DNA of 64,000 nt, from the NCBI RefSeq assembly GCF_000428945.1, contig NZ_AUAX01000008.1, forward strand, positions 62,001 through 126,000. The letters are read 5' to 3'. Positions 28,467 to 36,700 of this stretch are shown in pieces (the stretch's first letter is position 1; every line of letters begins with the position of its first letter). Origin of the DNA: Hamadaea tsunoensis DSM 44101. GTDB lineage: Bacteria; Actinomycetota; Actinomycetes; Mycobacteriales; Micromonosporaceae. The notes below the pieces were generated by a model. That model ran no database searches and was not told the origin of the DNA. It saw only the letters and a list, made by a program, of their open reading frames with translations. Both the position numbers and the translations under genes were made by a program.

Positions 28467-28577
28467 TTGTCCCGGGTTCGTCGATCTCACCTCCGCTCCT
28501 CGCGCGGGAGACCGTTCCGCCCCTATCGCTGCGCTCCGGGGACTCCACTGCCAGGTGAGTGGGGCGAAGCATCGTTC
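28467..28577 (+). repeat. Dispersed 3'-end element, copy 2 (candidate structured RNA)
   Basis: A 111-bp copy starting TTGTCCCGGGTTCGTCGATC, 30 nt after the MBL stop. CTCACCT and AGGTGAG blocks pair at long range. The internal variable segment here is CCCC-14 nt-GGGG (28519-28540), unlike the other copies in sequence but again self-paired. Similarity to copy 3 continues beyond the core to TTGTCGCGACTGTCCGACTT (28618-28637), giving an extended unit of about 170 bp. Confidence 0.85.
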
Positions 28578-28745
28578 ACCGTCGTCCGGTCACCGTTTCA
28601 CCCCTCGCCCTCGGCTTTTGTCGCGACTGTCCGACTTACGGGCGCGATTCACCTAGCGGAAGAGCGTTCCCGCATCTTCCATATCGGACAGTCGGGACGA
28701 AGTCCGGGCAGCCCGTCCGAATGCGGCAAGATCACTCTGATCCTC

Positions 28746-28809
28746 TTGATCATGTAGCACTATTTCGGCAAGAAAACGCTCTCCTGCCGATATGGCAGCA
28801 CATGATCAA
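28746..28809. repeat. Long palindrome with GATC ends (28.7 kb cluster, first)
   Basis: TTGATCATGTAGCACTATTT pairs with the right arm ending GCAGCACATGATCAA, with inner TCGGCA/TGCCGA arms and a 14-nt loop. It lies in a 527-bp gap between the convergent MBL and sugar-kinase genes; no gene is seen there. Confidence 0.7.
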
Positions 28810-28841
28810 GGTCGAGTAGTCTCCGTCGCCGGAATGGCGTT

Positions 28842-28943
28842 ACATGATCATGGCAAAGGCTCGCCGGTTCGATGCCGTCATGATCATGTGATGCGTATAC
28901 GTCGCCAGGCAGGGGTTTTCGACGTATACGCATCACATGATCA
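28842..28943. repeat. Nested palindromes with perfect 24-bp arms downstream of the sugar kinase
   Basis: The inner hairpin has perfect 24-bp arms at 28881-28904 and 28920-28943 (TGATCATGTGATGCGTATAC... and its complement) around a 15-nt loop. A second pair, ACATGATCATG (28842-28852) and CATGATCATGT (28879-28889), overlaps it. The block ends 20 nt after the stop of the minus-strand kinase gene and may act as its terminator. Confidence 0.75.
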
Positions 28944-28963
28944 GGGCTGGGCAGCTGAAGCGG

Positions 28964-29902
28964 TCACAGGTCGCTGGCGAAAGGCATTGCTGTCGCTCCG
29001 CCCGGGCGCTGCGCCACCCAGGCGGCGACGCGCAGGGCGTACCGGAGGGCGTCGATCCAGGCGTCGTCGTCATCGGCCAGGCCCGCGGCCAGCGCGTGCA
29101 TGAGCGCTCCGGTCACCGAGTCGCCGCAGCCGGTCGTGTCGCTCACCGGTCCGGGCGAGATCGGCAGGCCGAAGACCCGGTCGGAGGGGTGGATGGCGTG
29201 CGCGGCCATGGCCGAGGGCCGGGAGCCGCGATCCGGTCGGGCCAGGATCGCACCGCCCTCGCCGAGCGTCACCACCACGTTCCGGGCGCCGAGCGCCCGC
29301 AGGCGCAACGCCGCGGCCGACGGCGAGGTCCGGCCGTAGAGCAGTTCGGCGTCGGCGTCCGACAGTTTCACCAGGTCCGCGGTTGCCGCGAACTCCTCGA
29401 TCAGCGCCCGGCAGTCCGCCCGCTCACGCTCCGTGCCGAGCAGGAAGGGCCGAAGATTCGGATCGAGTACGCGTACCACGCCCTCGGTACGCCAGGCCGC
29501 CCGGGCGACGTCGACGAACGGGGTGCTCAGCAGCGCGATGGATCCACAGTAGAGGACCGATTCCGGCGGGACGTCGGCCGCCGACAGCCGGGCGTACGCG
29601 GGCGGGTCCCCGTAGAACGAGAACTGCGGCTCGGCCGCGGCGAAGGTCGCGACGGCCAGTGGGGTCGGCCCGGGGACCCGTTCGCAGCCGGAGACGTCCA
29701 CACCGGACGATGCCGCGAACTCCAGCAGCCGGTCGCCGAACGCGTCCGTGCCGACGGCGGTCGCGAGGCGGGCCGGCGTACCGAGGCGGGCCAGGCAGAC
29801 GGCGACGTTGAGGGGCGCACCGCCGACAGCCGGGCGTAGGTCACCGCCCGGCTGTTCCAGCAGATCTATGAGCGCTTCTCCAAGTACGACTGCGAGGGGC
29901 AT
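28964..29902 (-). CDS. PfkB family carbohydrate kinase (fructokinase-like)
   Basis: A 312-residue ribokinase-fold sugar kinase. The N-terminal GEALIDLLEQPGGDLRPAVGGAPLNVAV contains the substrate loop with the paired glycines, and the C-terminal signature DTTGCGDSVTGALMHALA holds the catalytic aspartate near residue 260 (GCGD instead of the usual GAGD). The likely substrate is fructose or another ketose, but this is not certain. It stands alone, 24 nt downstream of asnB on the same strand, so it may be co-transcribed with asnB. Confidence 0.88.
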   Translation of the reverse strand: MPLAVVLGEALIDLLEQPGGDLRPAVGGAPLNVAVCLARLGTPARLATAVGTDAFGDRLLEFAASSGVDVSGCERVPGPTPLAVATFAAAEPQFSFYGDPPAYARLSAADVPPESVLYCGSIALLSTPFVDVARAAWRTEGVVRVLDPNLRPFLLGTERERADCRALIEEFAATADLVKLSDADAELLYGRTSPSAAALRLRALGARNVVVTLGEGGAILARPDRGSRPSAMAAHAIHPSDRVFGLPISPGPVSDTTGCGDSVTGALMHALAAGLADDDDAWIDALRYALRVAAWVAQRPGGATAMPFASDL

Positions 29903-29926
29903 GCCGTGAAGCCTAGGAGACGATGC

Positions 29927-31870
29927 CTAGGAGACCATCGAGCCGACGACCGGCTTGGTCAGCAGGGCCGACTGGTTGCGCTGAATGCCCGGGTCGAGCG
30001 TACGCGTGACGAAGATGGCGTGCCAGATGCAGAAGACCAGGACGGTCCAGATCTTGCGGGAGTGGTCGGCGGTGCCGGCCTTGTGCTCCTGCAGGAGCTT
30101 GTCGGCGTAGTTCAGGTCGAGCAGCGAGCCCGCGCCGGACGTCGCGAAGATCTCGCGGGCCCAGTCGTACATCTCCCCCGCCAGCCAGACCCGGGTCGGG
30201 GTCGGGAAGCCGAGCTTCTTGCGGTTGACGATGGCCGGCGGGACGACCTGCTGCAGGGCCATGCGCATCGCGTACTTGGTGATCTCCGAGCGCGGCGGCA
30301 GCTTGAGGTCCACCGGGACGGTCGCCGCGACGTCGAACACCTCCTTGTCCAGGAACGGTACGCGCAGCTCCAGCGAGTGGGCCATGGACATGCGGTCGGC
30401 CTTGACGAGGATGTCGCCGCGCAGCCAGGTGTACAGGTCGATGTACTGCATCGTGGTCACGTCGTCGAGGTCGAGCGCCTCGGCGTAGATCGGCGCGGTG
30501 ACGTCGGTGTAGCGGACCGAGGGGTCGTAGTTGCGCATCAGCCGCTGCTTCTCGGCCTCGTTGAACATCCGCGCGTTGCCGTAGTACCGCGCCTCGATCG
30601 GCGTGGTGCCCCGCTCCAGGAAGCTCTTGCCCTTGACGCCCTGCGGGATGACCTTGGACACCGCCCGCAGGCCCTTCTGCAGCGGGTCCGGCAGGTCGTT
30701 GACCATCGCGAGGGACAGCGGCTCGCGGTAGATCGTGTAGCCGCCGAAGAACTCGTCGGCGCCCTCGCCGGACAGCACGACCGTGACGTGCTCGGCGGCC
30801 TTCTTCGCGACGAAGTACAGCGGCACGAGCGCCGGGTCGGCCACCGGGTCGTCGAGATGCCAGACGATCTTGGGCAGCGTCTCCATCATCTCGCGCGGCC
30901 CGATCTTGGTGGGGATCGTGGTCACGTCGAGGTGGCGGGCCGAGTCCTGGGCCACGTCGATCTCGGAGTAGCCGTCGACGTCGAAGCCGACCGTGAAGGT
31001 CAGGATGTTCGGGTTGAACTCCCGCGCCAGGGCCACCACCGCGGTCGAGTCGATGCCGCTGGACAGGAACGCGCCGACCGGCACGTCCGAGCGCATGTGC
31101 ATGCGTACGCTCTCGCGCAGCGTGTCGCGGATGCGGGCGAAGAGCGCCTCGGGGTTGTCGGTCGGGGTGGGCCGGAAGACGGGCCGGTAGTACCGCCGGG
31201 TGCGTACGCCCTCCTCGGCGCTCCACGTCAGGCATTCACCCGAACCGATCCGCGAGATGCCCTTGTGCAGGGTACGCGGCTCCGGCACGTACTGGAGCGT
31301 CAGGTAGTGGGACAGGTTGGCGGTGTCCACCCCGGCGTCACCGGCGTACGCCGACTGCGCGAACGGCAGCAGCGCCTTCTTCTCGCTGGCCAGGTAGAGG
31401 CCGTCGCCCGTCTCCAGGTAGTGCATCGGCTTGATGCCGAACGGGTCGCGGGCGCCGAACGCGCGGCGCTCCTGGCGGTCCCAGATCACGAAGGCGAACA
31501 TGCCCCGCAGCTTGTCGACGACCCGCTCGCCCCAGTAGTGGAAGCCGGCGACGATCGCCTCGCCGTCGCCCTGGGTCGCGAACTCGGCCCCGAACTCCCG
31601 GGTCAGCTCCTCGCGCAGCTCCAGGTAGTTGTAGATCTCGCCGTTGAAGGTCAGCACGTACCGCCCGTGCAGGTACGGGATCGGCTCGTGGGACAGCGCC
31701 ACGTCGATGATCGACAGGCGCTTGTGCGCGAAGATCGCGTCCACGCCGACCTGCTCCATGCCCGTCTCGTCGGGTCCGCGGTGGTGCAGACATTCGAGGG
31801 CCTCGGCGAGCGCCTGGTCGTGTCGGTACGCGTCGCCGTGGGAGCTGAAGAACGCAAGGATGCCGCACAT
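29927..31870 (-). CDS. asnB: Asparagine synthase (glutamine-hydrolysing)
   Basis: A 647-residue class II amidotransferase making asparagine from aspartate, ATP and glutamine. The start MCGILAFFSSHG places the catalytic cysteine at position 2, which fixes the ATG at 31870; an open frame further upstream has no support. Glutaminase motifs RGPDETG and FNGEIYNYLELREEL follow. The synthetase domain has the pyrophosphate loop FLSSGIDSTA near residue 270 (SSGIDS instead of SGGLDS) and VVLSGEGADEFFGGY. It matches the long actinobacterial AsnB form. Confidence 0.95.
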   Translation of the reverse strand: MCGILAFFSSHGDAYRHDQALAEALECLHHRGPDETGMEQVGVDAIFAHKRLSIIDVALSHEPIPYLHGRYVLTFNGEIYNYLELREELTREFGAEFATQGDGEAIVAGFHYWGERVVDKLRGMFAFVIWDRQERRAFGARDPFGIKPMHYLETGDGLYLASEKKALLPFAQSAYAGDAGVDTANLSHYLTLQYVPEPRTLHKGISRIGSGECLTWSAEEGVRTRRYYRPVFRPTPTDNPEALFARIRDTLRESVRMHMRSDVPVGAFLSSGIDSTAVVALAREFNPNILTFTVGFDVDGYSEIDVAQDSARHLDVTTIPTKIGPREMMETLPKIVWHLDDPVADPALVPLYFVAKKAAEHVTVVLSGEGADEFFGGYTIYREPLSLAMVNDLPDPLQKGLRAVSKVIPQGVKGKSFLERGTTPIEARYYGNARMFNEAEKQRLMRNYDPSVRYTDVTAPIYAEALDLDDVTTMQYIDLYTWLRGDILVKADRMSMAHSLELRVPFLDKEVFDVAATVPVDLKLPPRSEITKYAMRMALQQVVPPAIVNRKKLGFPTPTRVWLAGEMYDWAREIFATSGAGSLLDLNYADKLLQEHKAGTADHSRKIWTVLVFCIWHAIFVTRTLDPGIQRNQSALLTKPVVGSMVS

Positions 31871-32000
31871 GGACCCCATCTTGTCACGGCGATGATCCAA
31901 GGGTGGGTGCAAGGGCCACCCGACGCGATCCGACCGCCTGGGTACGCGTACCGGCAGGTAGGGTCGGTGGAACCCCACGACGAGGAAGGTGTGACCCGCC

Positions 32001-33437
32001 ATGAGCGAGGCTGACGGCGCCAAGACCGAGACCCACGACCCGGCTTACCCGCAGAAGTACCTGGAGTTCATGCGGACCGGCTGGCGGGACGCGCAGCTGA
32101 CGCCGCAGGCGGCCGACGGCGCGGCCCGGTACGCGGCCCGGCGCGCCCGGCTCGCGGCGGCCTTCCCCGGTGAGACCCTGATCGTCCCGAGCGGGCACGA
32201 GCAGGTGCGGGCGAACGACACGAACTACAACTTCCGGCCCGGCAGCGACTTCTTCTACCTCACCGGCGAGTTCGACCCGGAGAGCGTGCTGATCATCCGC
32301 CCGGACGGCGAGGCGACCCTGTTCGTACGCCCCCGCTCCCCGCGGGACACCGACGAGTTCTTCAAGGACCGGATGTACGGCGAGCTGTGGATCGGCCGCC
32401 GGCACACCCTCGACGAGAAGGCCGCCGAGCTGGGCATCGCCACCGCGAACCTGGCCGACCTGCCGGACGTCCTGTCGGGCCTGGCCCCGCGCGGCACCCG
32501 GGTCCTGCGCGGCTTCGACCACACCGTCGACGCGGCGGTCCTGCCGTGGGGCGAGCGCGACCGCGAGCTGGCCTGGACGATCTCCGAGCACAAGCTGGTC
32601 AAGGACGCCTGGGAGATCGCCCAGCTGCAGGACGCGATCGACGCCACGGTCCGCGGCTTCGAGGACGCCGCCCGCGTCATCCCCGGCGACCGGCCGGTCT
32701 CCGAGCGCCTCATCGAGGGCGTCTTCGGCCTGCGGGCCCGCCACGACGGCAACGACGTCGGCTACTCCTCGATCGTCGGCTCCGGCGCCCACGCGACGAT
32801 CCTGCACTGGATCCGCAACGACGGCCGGACGAACCCCGGCGACCTGCTGCTCATGGACATGGGCGTGGAGAACCGGAACCTGTACACCGCCGACGTGACG
32901 CGTACCGTGCCGGTGTCGGGGTCCTTCACCCCGCTGCAGAAGCAGGTCTACGACCTCGTGTACGCCTCGCAGCAGGCCGGCATGGACTTCATCAAGCCCG
33001 GCGTGAAGTTCGAGGACGTCCACACCACCTGCATGCGCGTACTCGCCGAGGGCCTGCACGACATGGGCATCCTGCCGGTGCCGGTCGAGGAGGCCATGCA
33101 GAAGGACTCCATGCTCTACCGCCGCTGGACGCTGCACGGCTTCGGCCACATGCTTGGCATCGACGTGCACGACTGCGCCAACGCCCGGTCCGAGAACTAC
33201 AACAAGGGCGAGCTGGGCGAGGGCTACGTGCTCACCGTCGAGCCCGGCCTCTACTTCCAGGCCGAGGACGACCTGGTCCCCGAGGAACTGCGCGGCGTCG
33301 GCGTACGCATCGAGGACGACGTCCTGGTCACCGCCGAGGGCTGCGTCAACCTGTCGGACGGGCTGCCGCGGACGAGCGGCGAGGTGGAGGCCTGGCTGGG
33401 AACGCAGCGGGAGCAGGGTTTCCGGCTTCCGTCCTGA
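32001..33437 (+). CDS. pepP: Xaa-Pro aminopeptidase (aminopeptidase P)
   Basis: A 478-residue pita-bread metallopeptidase that removes N-terminal residues before proline. The N-terminal creatinase-like domain has NYNFRPGSDFFYLTGEFDPE. The dimetal ligands are Asp in LLMDMGVEN (about 285), Asp in YTADVTRT (about 298), His in HGFGHMLGIDVHD (about 382), Glu in TVEPGLYF (about 413) and Glu in RIEDDVLV (about 437). AGGAAGG lies upstream of the ATG at 32001. Confidence 0.94.
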   Translation: MSEADGAKTETHDPAYPQKYLEFMRTGWRDAQLTPQAADGAARYAARRARLAAAFPGETLIVPSGHEQVRANDTNYNFRPGSDFFYLTGEFDPESVLIIRPDGEATLFVRPRSPRDTDEFFKDRMYGELWIGRRHTLDEKAAELGIATANLADLPDVLSGLAPRGTRVLRGFDHTVDAAVLPWGERDRELAWTISEHKLVKDAWEIAQLQDAIDATVRGFEDAARVIPGDRPVSERLIEGVFGLRARHDGNDVGYSSIVGSGAHATILHWIRNDGRTNPGDLLLMDMGVENRNLYTADVTRTVPVSGSFTPLQKQVYDLVYASQQAGMDFIKPGVKFEDVHTTCMRVLAEGLHDMGILPVPVEEAMQKDSMLYRRWTLHGFGHMLGIDVHDCANARSENYNKGELGEGYVLTVEPGLYFQAEDDLVPEELRGVGVRIEDDVLVTAEGCVNLSDGLPRTSGEVEAWLGTQREQGFRLPS

Positions 33438-33519
33438 TTTTTCCCATTTCAGCCCGCTCTGGCGGTTCGGGCTCATAGGGTCGATCTCGGCCTGGGGTCC
33501 GTTACCGAAGGAGTACGCA

Positions 33520-33603
33520 ATGGGTCTGGTCGGAGAGCTGCTCTGGTCCGTCGGTCACCTGGTCCACGGACTGCTCGGCGGCTGGTGGCATCCGCACTGG
33601 TGA
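33520..33603 (+). CDS. 27-residue small protein with strong RBS and own terminator
   Basis: An 84-base frame encoding MGLVGELLWSVGHLVHGLLG followed by GWWHPHW. GAAGGAG lies 6 nt before the ATG, and a 14-bp perfect terminator hairpin with a T run begins 2 nt after the stop codon. The first 20 residues could form a short amphipathic or membrane helix; the last seven contain three Trp and two His. A TAGGGT box lies at 33476-33481. No family is recognised. The RBS and terminator make it much more likely to be real than a random frame of this size. Confidence 0.6.
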   Translation: MGLVGELLWSVGHLVHGLLGGWWHPHW

Positions 33604-33605
33604 AA

Positions 33606-33648
33606 GATGGGGCGCCCGCGTCTTTGCGGGCGCCCCATCACACTTTTT
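33606..33648 (+). terminator. Intrinsic terminator after the 27-residue gene
   Basis: A perfect 14-bp stem (GATGGGGCGCCCGC / GCGGGCGCCCCATC) with a GTCTTT loop, followed by ACACTTTTTG. It is the best canonical terminator in the window and would end transcripts of the small gene and of pepP. Confidence 0.9.
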
Positions 33649-33689
33649 GAAGGCGGCTCGGTCACCGTCGGGATGCGGACGAAGCAAAG

Positions 33690-33739
33690 AGATCTTGAAT
33701 AGAAACTGCTGCCGGAACAACAGTTTCTATTCAAGATCT
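33690..33739. repeat. Palindrome with perfect 19-bp arms after the pullulanase gene
   Basis: AGATCTTGAATAGAAACTG (33690-33708) and its exact complement (33721-33739) flank a 12-nt loop. It lies 18 nt downstream of the minus-strand pullulanase stop. It is AT-richer than its surroundings and starts with the GATCTTG also found at the ends of other palindromes in this window. It probably works as a terminator. Confidence 0.75.
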
Positions 33740-33757
33740 AGTGCGGCACTCCGCCAG

Positions 33758-36700
33758 TCAGCGGACGAAGACCGCCACCGACCGCGCTGGTACCGACAGC
33801 GAACCCGACGTGGACGCCGTGGCCGTACGCAGGACCGGGTCCGCCGACGAAGCGAGGATCGGGTCCAGCGAGAGCCCGGACAGACCCACCTGCTGCGTGA
33901 CCGCCGACGGGGATCCGTTGAACACCACCACGTACTGCCGGTGGGCTCCGCCGAGACCGGTCCCATCCAGGACCATGGTGATCACGCCCGGAACCGCGGA
34001 GGCCGTGCCCGACAGCGGGAACGACACCCGCTGCTGGACCTGGGCCGCCGTGGTCAGCGAGAACACCGGCGAGGACGACCGGATCCGCATCAGCTCCGCG
34101 AATCGCGCGTCCGCCATCGCGATGTCCGCGCAGGACGGGACGATGGCCGGGTCGGCCAGGAGCGGCCGGGCGTACGCCCAGCGGGACTGGTTGTCCGCCG
34201 CCATCGGCAGGCCGGCCCCGAATCCGTTGCCGGACGCGCAGTCCCAGCGGATCTCGTTGAACCAGTCGCCGGCGTTGAAGCTGTTCTTGTCCAGGGACTT
34301 CGACCGCAGCCGCGACGAGCCGAGCGTCACGAATCCGGTGCCCTGCGAGAACGCGACCGTCGAGAGGGCCAGTACCTGCATGCGGGCCCGGTCGGTCGCC
34401 GAGGTCCCGTCCGGCAGCTTGTACGCCAGCGCGTCGAACAGGATCTCGTTGTCATGCGCGTCCACATAGGTCACGGCTTCGCCGGGCCGGGCGGCGTACC
34501 CGGCGGGTGAGCCGTTGTAGTCGACCTGCGAACCGGAGTGCACCGCGCCGTCGGAACCCCGGAAGGAGTAGGAGGCGAGGTTCCCCGCGAGGCCCAGCTC
34601 CACCAGATCCGTGTTGTGGCCGAGCGCGGACAGCGACGAAGCAGGACCGCCGTTGGGATCCGTGTACTGGCCCGAGGCGAACCCCTGGATACGCGGGTCG
34701 CCGTCGAACGGGCCGCCGCCGCGTACGGCGTCGCGCTGGCGGTCGCTGAACGTCGCGATCCCGGTGCCGGCCATGTTCTTCTGCGTCGCCTGGACGAACC
34801 GGGCGTTGCCCGCGACCTCCCCGAAGTCCCAGCCCTCGCCGTACAGGATGATCGACTTGCCGTCGACGCCGTCCTTCGCGGGCGTCAGGTCGTCCAGGGC
34901 GGCGCGTACGGCCAGGATGTTGGCCTTCGGGTGGTGGCCCATGAGGTCGAACCGGAACCCGTCCACCTTGTACGCCTTGGCCCACGTGACCACGGAGTCG
35001 ACGACGAGCTTGCCCATCATCGCGTGCTCGGGGGCGGTGTTGGCGCAGCAGGTGGAGGTGGCCACCGTGCCGTCGTCGAGCAGCCGCTGGTAGTAGCCGG
35101 GCACGATCTGGTCGAGGACCGAGTTCGGGTCGGTGCCCGCCGCGGACGTGTGGTTGTAGACCACGTCGGCGACGACGCGCAGCCCGGCACCGTTGATCCC
35201 GGCGACCATCCGCCGGTACTCCTCGACCCGGTCGGCCGGGTCGACGGCGTACGAGCCCTCGGGCACGGTGTAGTGCAGCGGGTCGTAGCCCCAGTTGTAG
35301 CCGTCGGTGTTCTGCACGGCCGCGACGCACGCCTGCTGCCGGTCCGAGTCGCGCGGCAGCGACGGGAGGTCGCAGGCCGGCTGGGCCTGGTCGGCCCGCT
35401 TCTCGGGAGTCGAGGAGAAGTCGAACGTGGGCAGCAGGTGCAGGTGCGTCACCCCGGCCGACGCCAGCGACTTCAGCTCCGTCATGCCGGCCGAGGACGG
35501 CTCGGTGAACGCCAGGTAAGTGCCCCGCTCGGCGGCGGGAACGGTCTGGTCGGCGATGCTGAAGTCGCGTACCGAGGCTTCCTGGATCTGCGGGCGGCCG
35601 GTCAGGGTCGGCTTGCGCAGCCGGTCCCAGCCCGCCGGCTTCGACCCGGCGTCGTTCAGGTCGACGAGCCGGCTCGCGGTCGAGTTCGCCGACAGGTCCA
35701 GCGAGTAGGGGTCGGTCACGCTCGCCGTCACGAACCGTCCCGCCGCCGGCTGCCACACGTCCACCCGGAACCGGTAGTACATCCCCTTCCAGGCACGCGT
35801 ACCGGTCGCCGTCCAGACGCCCGTGGTGTCGTTGCGCTGCATGGGAACCAGCGTGGGCGCCGCGTCCGGCGCCGCCATCAGCTCCAGCTGCACGCCGCGC
35901 GCCGTCGGCGCCCACACCGCGACACCCGCCTTCACCGGGCCGATCGCCGGCCCCAGCCGCACGTGGCTCGCGTCATAGACGTCATCGAGTACGCCGGGAG
36001 TCTGCACCGAGGTCGCGGACAGCAGGTTGCCCAGGTGGTCGGATTCGGTGACCACCAGTTGCGCCCGCAGATCGGCCTTTACGTCGGTCGCCCCGACCGC
36101 GAAGCCGCCGTAGTTCCACAATTGCGGGTACGCCTGCCGCTGCTTCTCCGTCAAGCCGTCCGGCCGGGCGGTCAGCGGGACCGACGTGAAGTCGCCGGAC
36201 AGCTTGCCGTCCACGATGGACAGCCCGCCGGCCGGGGCGACCGCCAGCGCGTACACCTTGCCGTCGTTGTCGGCCTTGTTCCACACGATCGTGCCGCGGT
36301 CGATCCACTGCGCGTACGCGTGGTTCAGGTCGATGTCGTGCGGCGCGCTCTTGACGAGCGGCCGCAGGTAGCCGGGGGTGGACTGCTGGAGCCAGACCTC
36401 GTTGCCGTTCTTGGCGAGATCGAGGCGCTGGTCGTCGGGCAGGTCCTTGCCGTCGCCGTTGTGCACGATGTAGCTGAGCGCGGTGGCGCCGGCGGCGAGC
36501 GGAACCCGCCAGTACGCGCCGTACGCGTCCGTGCCGGTGGGCGGCATCGGCGATCCCCAGTCGGTGCCGGTGGCCGCCCCGTCCCACAGGTGCAGTCCCC
36601 AGCCGGAGTAGTCGCCGCCGGTACGCCGGTAGTGCAGCACGGCGACGTGTGAGGCGGCCGCTTCCGAGGCGTACACGGTGGTGTCACCGCTCGTCACGAA

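Noticed and set aside
28467-28757. A 96-codon frame starting MSRVRRSHLRSSRGRP
   Set aside because: It starts inside the dispersed 3'-end element, so similar frames will appear wherever the element occurs. The frame breaks in the variable hairpin and no RBS is present.
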